DNA of 41,265 nucleotides from Acidimicrobiales bacterium (GTDB lineage Bacteria; Actinomycetota; Acidimicrobiia; Acidimicrobiales; UBA8190): the NCBI GenBank assembly GCA_017882995.1, contig JADGOL010000195.1, forward strand, positions 1-41,265. Direction: 5' to 3'. Position 1 is the first letter of the stretch. Each line of letters begins with the position of its first letter. The position numbers and the translations under genes were made by a program. Positions 1 through 8,643 of this stretch are shown here, one piece after another. The notes under the pieces are model-generated. The model was not told the origin of the DNA, ran no database searches, and saw nothing but the letters and a program-made list of their open reading frames with translations.

Positions 1-272
1 GCACCGACGGGCCGGGGTACCTGGGGGCCGGGCCCCTGGGCCAGTCCCGTCCCTACGCGGAAGCCACCCAGCGCGCCATCGACGAAGAGGTGAGCCGCCT
101 GCTGCTCGAGGCCGAGGCGCGGGCCACGACGTTGCTCACCGAGAACCGCGTCGCCCTCGACTGGGTGGTGGGGGTCCTGCTCGAGAAAGAGACCATCAGC
201 GGCCAGGAGCTCACCGACGCCGTCCGGGCGTCGCGCGCGCCCAGTCCCGACACCGCCCCCCGACCGGCCTGA
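1..272 (+). CDS. ftsH: ATP-dependent zinc metalloprotease FtsH, C-terminal fragment (truncated by window start)
   Basis: Frame open from position 3: TDGPGYLGAGPLGQSRPYAEATQRAIDEEVSRLLLEAEARATTLLTENRVALDWVVGVLLEKETISGQEL, typical FtsH peptidase C-terminal helices. Confidence 0.75.
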   Translation, partial: TDGPGYLGAGPLGQSRPYAEATQRAIDEEVSRLLLEAEARATTLLTENRVALDWVVGVLLEKETISGQELTDAVRASRAPSPDTAPRPA

Positions 273-411
273 CACCGGTCACTGCTCGGGCGTTCCCCCC
301 GGCGGGTGGCCGACGCCCCGTTGGCCTCGGGGTGCGCTGCCGGGAACACCACTGTGTGTTCTTGTCCACGCCGATCTCGACCAAGGTCCGCAGGTTCCGA
401 AGCTGCAGGGC

Positions 412-1074
412 GTGGGGGACGGCCTCTCTTACACTCGGCCTGTGCACGGCGCCTCCACACCCCTCGTCGTCGGCTTCGACCTGGACATGACCCTCATCGA
501 CCCGAGGCGCGGGGTCCGATCGGCTCTTCGCGCCCTGGCGCAAGAGACCGGCGCCGCCATCGACGTCGAGCTCGTCGTCTCGACACTGGGACCGCCGCTC
601 GAGACCGCCCTGTCACCGTGGTTCGACGGTGACGCACTCGACCGCGCCTGCTGGCGGTATCGCGACCTCCACGGAGCCATCCTCCTCGAGCAGACCGATC
701 CGATGCCCGGTGCGGTCGAGGCCGTGCGCGCCGTGAGCAAGCTCGGAGGGACGGTGATCGTCGTCACCGCCAAGTACGAACCCCACGCCCGGACCAGCCT
801 GGTGGCGGTGGGCATCGAGGCGGACGTCGTAGTGGGATGGAAGTACGGGCCGGCCAAGGGAGAGGTGCTCCGCGACCATGCGGCGCAGGTCTACGTCGGT
901 GACCACCCGGCGGACGTGATCGCCGCCCAGGTGGGCGGATCGCTGTCCGTGGCCGTCGCCACAGGCGAGGCGACGCCATCCGCCCTGCGCGCCGCCGGCG
1001 CCGACGTCGTCCTCTCGAGCCTCCTCGCCTTCCCGGCGTGGTTGGAGAACTGGCGGGCGTCTGGCTCTACCTGA
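412..1074 (+). CDS. HAD-superfamily hydrolase (phosphoglycolate phosphatase-like); GTG at 442 is an alternative start
   Basis: DLDMTLID motif I, VVTAKYEPH motif II region, K and GDHPADVIAA motif IV. Confidence 0.8.
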   Translation: MGDGLSYTRPVHGASTPLVVGFDLDMTLIDPRRGVRSALRALAQETGAAIDVELVVSTLGPPLETALSPWFDGDALDRACWRYRDLHGAILLEQTDPMPGAVEAVRAVSKLGGTVIVVTAKYEPHARTSLVAVGIEADVVVGWKYGPAKGEVLRDHAAQVYVGDHPADVIAAQVGGSLSVAVATGEATPSALRAAGADVVLSSLLAFPAWLENWRASGST

Positions 1075-1126
1075 CCGTCCCCGTCATGCCCCGGATCTCG
1101 GTGACGGGTGCGGGTCGGGCGACGGA

Positions 1127-1684
1127 TCAGGGGTGGCGACCGAGAAAAGCAGCGAGTCGAGCGGTCGCCGTTGCATCGGGACCGACGGTGACGATCTCCC
1201 CGAATGCCATGTCCGCACCCCGGTACTCGGGCGGCAGCGTCCGCTGCGCCCTCGCCAGGGTGTCACTGGACTCTTCTTCGGTGAACGGAATCTCCTGACC
1301 CGTGGCCACGGCGAGATCCCAGCCGTGGACCAGGTATTCCATGACCGTCATGTTGAACACCATCTCCCCCGGCATCTCACCGCTCATGACGCGCACCTGC
1401 CGGTCCAGTCCGTACTCTTCCCAGCCCGCCGAGAGGCTCCGGGCCGAGGCGCGAAACTCCTCGGCTGGATCGGCGCCGAACCGGTAGGCCGACGCATCGC
1501 CGTCGAACGTGCGGCCGTGGCATCCGGCCTCGAAGACTTGGATCCAACCGATGATGTGATTGGTCAGAGCCCGCACGTCGTACTCCGTGCAAGGGGTGGG
1601 AAGTTCCCACTGATCATCCCCGACGCCGGCGATGACGTCCCCCGTCTTCGTGAGAATCCCGGCCAGGAGCGTGTTCTCGTCCAT
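1127..1684 (-). CDS. TIGR03086-type / maleylpyruvate isomerase-like DinB-fold metal-binding protein
   Basis: WELPTPCTEYDVRALTNHIIGW and MVMEYLVHGWDLAVATGQ-type motifs; start placed at MDENTLLAG. Confidence 0.8.
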   Translation of the reverse strand: MDENTLLAGILTKTGDVIAGVGDDQWELPTPCTEYDVRALTNHIIGWIQVFEAGCHGRTFDGDASAYRFGADPAEEFRASARSLSAGWEEYGLDRQVRVMSGEMPGEMVFNMTVMEYLVHGWDLAVATGQEIPFTEEESSDTLARAQRTLPPEYRGADMAFGEIVTVGPDATATARLAAFLGRHP

Positions 1685-1780
1685 GGCGAGAGAGTACCGG
1701 AGTCCATCTCCGGCCTCGCCGGCTCGGTCGCCGTTGCCTTGGCTGCGCCGGCGACGCGAGAAGAGGTCAAACGCGGCAAA

Positions 1781-1819
1781 GGAGCCGACACCCAAGGGGG
1801 CCCTATAGGTGTCGACTCC
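1781..1819 (-). terminator. Hairpin in the leader of the TIGR03086 gene (terminator or attenuator candidate)
   Basis: Arms ggagccgacacc (1781-1792) and ggtgtcgactcc (1808-1819); the single mismatch becomes a G.U pair on the minus-strand RNA, followed by TTT. Confidence 0.4.
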
Positions 1820-2127
1820 TTCACCTCACCGAGGTCGGACAAGGACAAGGAGCGAACCTCATCCTCCCTCTGGGCGACCCGTCAAGTTGGCCGGAACGGT
1901 CGGAGGGCCCACCGTGTGATCGCCAGCGACACGCCAAGTCGTCGCACTAGGTCTCGCATGTTGCCCACGTCTCTCCTTCCCGTCTCAGTAGCTGCCGCTA
2001 CTTCAAAGGATACGGATGGGACGTGAACGGCAGGGGTCCGCGACATGACGGCTGCGTGAACGACGATCGACCATGTCACGGGGCCCGGACCGCGATGCGC
2101 GGTCACGGCGCGGCCGTGCCGCGATGA

Positions 2128-2171
2128 TGTCGCGGCGGTGTCGCGGTGGTGTCGCGGCGGTGTCGCGGTGG
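2128..2171. repeat. Four tandem 11-bp repeats TGTCGCGGYGG
   Basis: tgtcgcggcgg tgtcgcggtgg tgtcgcggcgg tgtcgcggtgg, contiguous. Confidence 0.9.
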
Positions 2172-2225
2172 GTACCGACACACGAAGGGCCCAGTCACGA
2201 CGGTCGTCGCGACCAGGACGGGGCG

Positions 2226-2450
2226 TTACCGGTTGATGCGGTCCCTCGCCCCCGCGATCCGCCTGATGCGCGCCTGGGTGTCGAGCCACTGGCTCGTACG
2301 AGCCAACTCACGTTCGCGTGGGGCGTGATTACCGTCGGGTCCGTCGGTGATGACCCCACATCGACGGCAGACCGACATCCGTCCGTTGGTCTCGGGACGA
2401 TGGTGCTCATCGAGGCGGCTGGCCAATTGCTGTTGCTCAGATGAAGCCAT
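2226..2450 (-). CDS. Small conserved-looking protein with a CRRCG motif
   Basis: MASSEQQQLASRLDEHHRPETNGRMSVCRRCGVITDGPDG...; sensible composition, ATG start. Confidence 0.5.
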   Translation of the reverse strand: MASSEQQQLASRLDEHHRPETNGRMSVCRRCGVITDGPDGNHAPRERELARTSQWLDTQARIRRIAGARDRINR

Positions 2451-2650
2451 GGTTTTCTCCCGGTCCGATCGGTCGTCGCCGGCCTCCGAACCAAGAGGGC
2501 CGCAATTCGCTCGAGGTGAGCGAACTCGCCCTCAGCCCCACTCTAGGGCGCGACACACCGCTACCACCCCGATCCCCTGGGCGCGGTGGCGCCGATGGCC
2601 CTGACTCGGTCGTCAGCGATCGGCCATACTGGCCCCGAGGAGGCGGGCGA

Positions 2651-3787
2651 GTGACGGTCATCATCGACTCGGACCAGCACCTGTACGAGAGTCGGACGCT
2701 GTGGGCGGAGCACATCGATCCCGCCTTCGCCGACGAGGCCCTTGCCATCGTCGACGACGAGATCGGCTATCCGTGGCTCACCTGGCGGGGCCAGCGCCTC
2801 GACATGGCCGACGTCCAGATACCGGGCGACACCGCTGTGCTCGGCCGCTATCGCCAGCGGTGTCGCAACCACCTACCGCCCGAGTACAACTACGACGAGG
2901 AGCTCCCCGCGCATTACTGGGACCCGTCGGCCCGGGCCAAGCACCTCGACGTCATGGGCCTCGACCAGGCCGTGGTGTTCCCGAATTTCGGGTTGCTCTG
3001 GGAGCGCCGCCTCTCGAAGGCGTTCCCCGCGCTGACCGCCAACATGGCGGCATGGAACCGATGGTGTGCAACGGTGGTGACAGAAGGAAAGGGTCGCCTT
3101 CATCCGGTCGCGCACCTGACCCTGCGAGACCCGGTGTGGCTCGATGCACAACTGACGATGCTGGAGGCGAGCGGGGTGCACCTCGCCATGATCGCCCCGG
3201 CTGCTATCGACGGGCGCCCCCTGTCACACCCCGATCACGACCGGATGTGGGCCGCCTTCGTCCACCACGGCGTCACCCCGGTGTTCCACGTGGCCGACCA
3301 GCCCCGCGTCCTCGATGAAGCCTTCTACACCGACCCCGACGACAGCTTCGTGCCCGTCATCGAGTCCATCTTCTTGTGGGTGCAGCCCGCCATCGCCGTC
3401 ACCGACCTCATCGTCAACGGCACGCTGGCGCGGCATCCGGGGTTGCGCATCGGGATCGTGGAGTTGTCGTCGATCTGGGTTCCGCAGTATCTGATGATGC
3501 TCGACGGCGGCTGGGACTTCACCACCGCGCTCAACGGGCGACCCCTGGCTCCACTCGAGCTCAGGCCCAGTGACTACTTCCACCGTCAGGTGCGCGTGGC
3601 CTCGTTCTCCTACGAACAGCCCGCCCGGCTCACCGCCAAATCCGGAGACCTGTTCATGTGTTGCAGCGACTTCCCCCATTCCGAGGGGACGTCCACCCCG
3701 CTCGAGGACTACGCCCGCACCGGATGTGTCCCGGAGCAGGCCGACGGGCTGTTCCACAGCAACGTCGCCACCCTCCTGGCGAACTGA
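2651..3787 (+). CDS. Amidohydrolase family protein (metal-dependent TIM-barrel hydrolase, amidohydrolase_2 type)
   Basis: IIDSDQHLYE N-terminus (DxxxH-like), HPGLRIGIVELSSIWVPQYL, CCSDFPHSEG near C-terminus; GTG start after gaggaggcgggcga. Confidence 0.8.
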   Translation: MTVIIDSDQHLYESRTLWAEHIDPAFADEALAIVDDEIGYPWLTWRGQRLDMADVQIPGDTAVLGRYRQRCRNHLPPEYNYDEELPAHYWDPSARAKHLDVMGLDQAVVFPNFGLLWERRLSKAFPALTANMAAWNRWCATVVTEGKGRLHPVAHLTLRDPVWLDAQLTMLEASGVHLAMIAPAAIDGRPLSHPDHDRMWAAFVHHGVTPVFHVADQPRVLDEAFYTDPDDSFVPVIESIFLWVQPAIAVTDLIVNGTLARHPGLRIGIVELSSIWVPQYLMMLDGGWDFTTALNGRPLAPLELRPSDYFHRQVRVASFSYEQPARLTAKSGDLFMCCSDFPHSEGTSTPLEDYARTGCVPEQADGLFHSNVATLLAN

Positions 3788-3814
3788 CCCTGGCACGGGC
3801 AGACGACCACTCGC

Positions 3815-5173
3815 ATGCCCGAGCGGATCGATGCCGATGTGTGTGTGGTGGGTGCCGGGTACGCCGGGCTGGCCGCCGCGCTGGGGCTGCATCAAGGCGG
3901 CAAGTCGGTGGTCGTCCTCGAAGCGCGCCCGCGGGTCGGAGGCCGAATCTGGACCGAACACCTGTCCGACGGCTCAGCAGTGGACCGAGGAGGGGCGTGG
4001 CTCGCTCCGAGACACGAGGCCATGCTCGGGCTCGCCCGCGACTTCGGCGTGTCGACGTACAAGACCTGGGTCGACGGCGCCCACCTCCTCGTCGACGAGG
4101 GTCGGATGCTGCGCTATCGAGGGCTCATCCCGAAGATCAGCCCGCTGGCCGTGGCCACCATCGCCCTGGCCCAGGCCCGCTTGGATTGGACCTCCAAACG
4201 CGTGCCCCTGGATGCCCCGTGGACAGCCAGACGAGCCCGAGTGTGGGACTCGCGCTCGGTGGCCTCGTGGCTGGAGCGTTCGGGAATCAGGACGGCCATC
4301 GCCCGGGACCTCTTCGACATGGCGGTGCGAGGCCTGTTCACGGGGAGTCTCGATGAGACGTCCTACCTCCATCTGCTCTTCCTGGTTCGAGCCCACGGAA
4401 GCATCAACAGGCTCTTCTCGATCAAAGGTGGTGCTCAGGAGAACATGATGGAAGGCGGCGCGGGGTTGATCGCGACACGCATCGCCGATTCCCTGGGTGA
4501 CGCCGTCCGCCTGGCCCAGCCCGTCGGTTCCATCACCCAGCACAAAGACCATGTCGAGGTCACCGCCACCGACGTCATCGTGTCGGCCCGCCACGCCGTC
4601 GTGTGCGTGCCTCCGGTCCTCGCCCTCGAGATCGCCTTCGACCCGATCCTCCCCCCAGACCGACGAGCCCTCTACACGAGCGCGATCGCGGGCCCGGAGT
4701 CGAAGACCCTCGTCGTCTACGACGAACCCTTCTGGCGGACCGAGGGCTTCAGCGGCCAGAGCGCCGAGCCCGGATCGGCCGCCGAGGTCACCCTCGACGC
4801 CTCACCGGCATCGGGGAAGCCCGGTGTGATCGCTTCGTTCACCTTCGGCCATGTGGCTGAGCGCGTCGCCACGCTCGACGAGGGCGAGCGACGGCGTGCC
4901 GTCCTCGACGCCCTCACGGCCAGGTTCGGAGCGTGCGCCGCATCACCGGTCGATTTCATCGAGACGGCGTGGTGGACCGAGCCGTGGACGCGAGGGTGCT
5001 CGATGGCACACTTCCCCCCCGGAGTCCTCACCCGCTACGGACCGCTGTTGCGCCAGCCCTTCGGCCGGGTGCACTGGGCCGGCACCGAGACCTCGACACG
5101 GTCCCACGGCGCCATCGACGGCGCGGTTCTGTCCGGGCAACGGGCGGCGGCTGAGATCCTCGGTCGCACCTAG
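3815..5173 (+). CDS. FAD-dependent flavin monoamine oxidase-like oxidoreductase
   Basis: VCVVGAGYAGLAAALGLHQGGKSVVVLEARPRVGGR Rossmann motif; C-terminal GRVHWAGTETSTRSHGAIDGAVLSGQRAA. Confidence 0.88.
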   Translation: MPERIDADVCVVGAGYAGLAAALGLHQGGKSVVVLEARPRVGGRIWTEHLSDGSAVDRGGAWLAPRHEAMLGLARDFGVSTYKTWVDGAHLLVDEGRMLRYRGLIPKISPLAVATIALAQARLDWTSKRVPLDAPWTARRARVWDSRSVASWLERSGIRTAIARDLFDMAVRGLFTGSLDETSYLHLLFLVRAHGSINRLFSIKGGAQENMMEGGAGLIATRIADSLGDAVRLAQPVGSITQHKDHVEVTATDVIVSARHAVVCVPPVLALEIAFDPILPPDRRALYTSAIAGPESKTLVVYDEPFWRTEGFSGQSAEPGSAAEVTLDASPASGKPGVIASFTFGHVAERVATLDEGERRRAVLDALTARFGACAASPVDFIETAWWTEPWTRGCSMAHFPPGVLTRYGPLLRQPFGRVHWAGTETSTRSHGAIDGAVLSGQRAAAEILGRT

Positions 5174-5278
5174 AGGAGTCCGTCGGCCCGGCCAGGCCTC
5201 TCCCGGCCTGGACTATCCCGGGCCCGCCCATCCTGGCCAGGACAAACGTGTCAGTACCCCCTGTCAGCACGTCATGGT

Positions 5279-5310
5279 AGGGTGACAACCCGCTGGTCAT
5301 CCCTCGTTTT
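5279..5310 (+). terminator. Candidate intrinsic terminator downstream of the FAD oxidoreductase
   Basis: gggtgac (5280-5286) pairs with gtcatcc (5296-5302, one G.U), followed by ctcgtttt. Confidence 0.45.
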
Positions 5311-5357
5311 CAGGAGCGTGTCTTGTCTGGCGACTCGTGGGGGGTGCGGGGGCAGCT

Positions 5358-5572
5358 CGCGACGGGGCGTAGGGACCGCCCGCCAAGGTCCCTACGCCCC
5401 GGTCGCGTATTCGATTTCGACACCACGTCGGCGCCCGCGCTCGACGATGCCGAGACGGCCGGTGGAGGGAGTCAGCGTCCGACGTGGGAGCCGCCAGGCC
5501 TTGTGACCTTGGGGGGCAGGGCCTGGCGGTTCCCGCATCGCTCTGTGCAACCCCCGTTCGAGAGCTGCACAG
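5358..5572 (+). ncRNA. Candidate structured RNA, several long stems, no credible ORF
   Basis: P1 5358-5377/5387-5407 (20 bp, one bulge); P2 5423-5434/5475-5487 (12 bp, one bulge); P3 5486-5500/5520-5534 (15 bp, one G.U); P4 5543-5549/5566-5572 (7 bp). Confidence 0.5.
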
Positions 5573-5827
5573 GCATCCTGACGGGAACGATCATGACCCG
5601 GTTGTCCCCCAAGTGGCATCGTCAACAATGATGAGCACGAAGGTCTGTCGCTCCGGCACGGGCCACTGACACCCTGCCAGTCCAATCCGTCATTTCAGGT
5701 CGTCGGTTGTACGGTATGACGCTCCGCCCGATGAGGAGCGGACCTCTCAGTGAGGCTCCGATGCAACGGTCCACGCGTACTGGTAGGGCGGAGAATGGAG
5801 TGGGCGGCCCCTTGAAAGCAGGCGTCT

Positions 5828-6511
5828 GTGGATAAGACACCCGGCGAGAGCCCTCCCTCATTGGCCGAAGACCAACAACGCCTGACACGGTCTCGGATCA
5901 GACGCGCCGCTATGGAGGTGGTGGCGCGACGCGGCTTCGACGCCACGGTCGACGAGATCGCCAAAGCCTCAGGCGTGAGCCCCAGGACCATCTTCCGCCA
6001 CTACTCGACCCACGACCTCTTGATCGTGACGACGGTCAAGGACATGTACGAGGCCTGCGGACGCCGCCCCATCGAGGGTCTCCCCACTCCCGACGAGGAC
6101 CTCGACGGCTGGATCGAGGGCCTGGCCCTGACGATCCATACCCGAAACGCAGAGATCCTGGGCGACGCGTTCTGGGACATCCATGCCCCCCGTCTCAATG
6201 CCTCCGAGGCGCTGCACGAACTGGACGGCTTCCGACGGGACTACCGCGTCCGGGGGGTGAATCACCTGGTGGGCCTCGCTTGGACGACAGCCGGTGGCAA
6301 GGGCGAACCCCCGGAGGACCTCGTACTGACATTCGCCCTCAACTTCTCGGCCTTCACCACCCAAGCCCTCATGGTCGACTTCGACCGGACGCCGAGCCAG
6401 ATCGGGGCATTGACCGCCGACCTCCTGAAGATGCACCTCCGACACGCCGTGCAGGCACAGGAATCGTCCCGGGGCGATGTCGGCCAGGACCCCGCTGGAC
6501 CCGGGCACTGA
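5828..6511 (+). CDS. TetR/AcrR family transcriptional regulator
   Basis: RIRRAAMEVVARRGFDATVDEIAKASGVSPRTIFRHYSTHDLLI helix-turn-helix; GTG start. Confidence 0.9.
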   Translation: MDKTPGESPPSLAEDQQRLTRSRIRRAAMEVVARRGFDATVDEIAKASGVSPRTIFRHYSTHDLLIVTTVKDMYEACGRRPIEGLPTPDEDLDGWIEGLALTIHTRNAEILGDAFWDIHAPRLNASEALHELDGFRRDYRVRGVNHLVGLAWTTAGGKGEPPEDLVLTFALNFSAFTTQALMVDFDRTPSQIGALTADLLKMHLRHAVQAQESSRGDVGQDPAGPGH

Positions 6512-6540
6512 TCGGCACGCGCCAGCGATCAAGGTCTACG

Positions 6541-7305
6541 TCAACGGGCTGTCGAGCCGGACACGATGCCCGAGAGCAGGTTCGCGACGAGGTCGGGGCG
6601 GCTCAGGAACGGGGAGTGCCCGGTCGGCCACTCCACCGAGGTCGTCGCTCGCCGGGCCAGAATGCGCTGCAGATCGGGGTGCACGATGTTGTCGAAGGCG
6701 CAGATCGCGTAGGTCGACGGCCGGTGACGCCAGGCGACGGCCCGCGGCGTTTGTGACAAGGTCTGCATCGGGTGGGGACCGAGCCGCGCCACCGCCCAGT
6801 CGGCCGTCGCAGCCGAACAGTCGTTGTAGAAGAGGATGCGAGCACCCTCGTCGTCGACCGTGCTGGTCCCGTCGTCGGCCACATGGATATGTCCAAGCGC
6901 GTCGGGGCGACCGGAATGGTCCAGAGCCGCCGCGTCGGACTCCGTGACAGCCGCGCTCATCGCCGACTCCCCCTCATCAAGGTTGAACGACGCGATGTAG
7001 ACGAGATGCGACACCATCGGGTGCAGCCCGGCCTCGGTGATGACCACCCCTCCATACGAGTGGCCGACCAGGACGACGGGCTCGCGACATGCGTCCAGGG
7101 CTTGGCGAACCCGTTCGGCATCACCGTGAAGATCGGACAGGGCACCGGGGTCGTTGCCGTGCCCGGGAAGGTCGATGGACAGCGTCGCGATGTCGCGCTC
7201 GGCGAGAACCGAGATGACCGGTCCCCAGCACCACGCACCGTGCCAGGCGCCGTGGACGAGGATGACAGAAGTCGTCTCGGCGGTCATCGCTGCGGGCTCA
7301 GTCAC
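6541..7305 (-). CDS. Alpha/beta-fold hydrolase
   Basis: VILVHGAWHGAWCW oxyanion region, VLVGHSYGGVVI nucleophile elbow (GHSYGG), C-terminal GHSPFLSRPDLVA. Confidence 0.88.
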   Translation of the reverse strand: MTEPAAMTAETTSVILVHGAWHGAWCWGPVISVLAERDIATLSIDLPGHGNDPGALSDLHGDAERVRQALDACREPVVLVGHSYGGVVITEAGLHPMVSHLVYIASFNLDEGESAMSAAVTESDAAALDHSGRPDALGHIHVADDGTSTVDDEGARILFYNDCSAATADWAVARLGPHPMQTLSQTPRAVAWRHRPSTYAICAFDNIVHPDLQRILARRATTSVEWPTGHSPFLSRPDLVANLLSGIVSGSTAR

Positions 7306-8290
7306 CCTGACAGTCGCGGATCGCCTGGTGGTCGAGTTTCGTCATCTCCACGGCACCGGACTTCGAGGGATGGATGCCGTCGGAATCCATCCACTGAGGC
7401 TTGCGGAACTCGATGTCCCCCCAATCGAGCAAATGGAAGTTGGGGTGGGTTGCGACCGCACCGGCGATGGCTCCATTGATCCCGAGCGCGATCGAGCCGA
7501 AATGGGGATTGACGGTCAGGAAGACCACACAACGCTGTGTCTGCAAGGCGGCAACCTCGTTGGCGAAGTCGGACGCCCAGTTCGGGTTCGGCGGCTCGGG
7601 CAGGGCGTCATTCGAGCCGAGCTCGATCACCCAGTCCCGAGGTTGCCCGTCGCTCTCGATCGCCTCGATCTTCTGTAGGTGCTCGGCCATGGTCGTGCCC
7701 CCGACCGCGTCGATGATGAGGCTGTAATGACGCAACGTGTGGGTCAGGTCGGATGTCGCCAGCGCGGTGATCGAGTCCCCGATAATGGCCACGTTGCCGG
7801 CGGGATTCGGAACCTCGGGGCTCGTGACAGCGGGACTCGTACCCCCCGGACTTTCGGGCACCGTCGTCGAGGGAGACGTGGTTGTCGACTCGAACGGTGA
7901 TGTGGTGGTCACCGACGGGAGTGTGGGGAAATCGGCATCCGACGAGAGTGAGGGTGACGCAGCCGTGTCATTGGTGGGAACGGGGGAGGTTCCTGAGTTG
8001 ACCAGGCTGATGACGAGCAAGATCGCAAGGATGAGAACGACGACTCCGACCGATGATCCGATGATCTTGGCCCGCCGGTCGATCTTCTTGGCGGTGACGG
8101 CCGGTGACGGACTCGGCGCTAACGACGGTGCCGGCTCGACGGTGAAGGGGGTGATGGCGTCGGACAGGTCGACCCACGCGACGCCATTCCAAAAAAGCCG
8201 CTGTCCCGTCTTGCGGTCGCGATACCAACCGGCTTTGCGACTGGTGGGTCCGGGAGCGGCCGGTTCCCTCGCCACGCCCTCGTCAGTCAT
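7298..8290 (-). CDS. DUF2510-like N-terminal motif + TM + SGNH/GDSL hydrolase
   Basis: AGWYRDRKTGQRLFWNGVAWVDLSD; hydrophobic segment VGVVVLILAILLVISLV; SGNH blocks NVAIIGDSITA, LGSNDA, DSDGIHPSKSG. Confidence 0.75.
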   Translation of the reverse strand: MTDEGVAREPAAPGPTSRKAGWYRDRKTGQRLFWNGVAWVDLSDAITPFTVEPAPSLAPSPSPAVTAKKIDRRAKIIGSSVGVVVLILAILLVISLVNSGTSPVPTNDTAASPSLSSDADFPTLPSVTTTSPFESTTTSPSTTVPESPGGTSPAVTSPEVPNPAGNVAIIGDSITALATSDLTHTLRHYSLIIDAVGGTTMAEHLQKIEAIESDGQPRDWVIELGSNDALPEPPNPNWASDFANEVAALQTQRCVVFLTVNPHFGSIALGINGAIAGAVATHPNFHLLDWGDIEFRKPQWMDSDGIHPSKSGAVEMTKLDHQAIRDCQGD

Positions 8291-8643
8291 CGTGCCACGA
8301 GCCAAGCTTCGGGACCAAAGGAATTGGCACGTCCCTCGTGACACACTGTCCCCGAATCCCCGCAGGGTCGGGACGCCAGCCATCTAGGACCATCGTGCCC
8401 CCGCCGAATTGAAGGGCTGCAAACCAAGATCAGCCCGACTTGGACAGGCAATGTACTCATGTTCTATGTGACCCGAAAGACGACGTCCCCGCCCACCAGC
8501 CTTCCCCCGTCCACTCGGGGCGAGGCCGGCCCGGGCGCCGCACCGCCGTGAACGGGCCGCCGGATCTGGACGTCCGCGCTTCGTCGTTGTCAACGTCCCG
8601 AGCTCTCGGTCCGTGAAAGGGGTATGCAGCGCATGGTCGATCG

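Noticed and set aside
1133-2026. 297-aa plus-strand ORF
   Set aside because: Mostly antisense to the TIGR03086 gene; Arg-rich shadow frame.
5310-5620. Possible tmRNA, SRP RNA, RNase P RNA or T-box identity for the structured region
   Set aside because: None of their conserved sequence blocks (e.g. SRP GGAAG apical loop, T-box GGGUGGNACCGCG, RNase P GGAAAGUCC, tmRNA tRNA-like CCA end) is present by eye.
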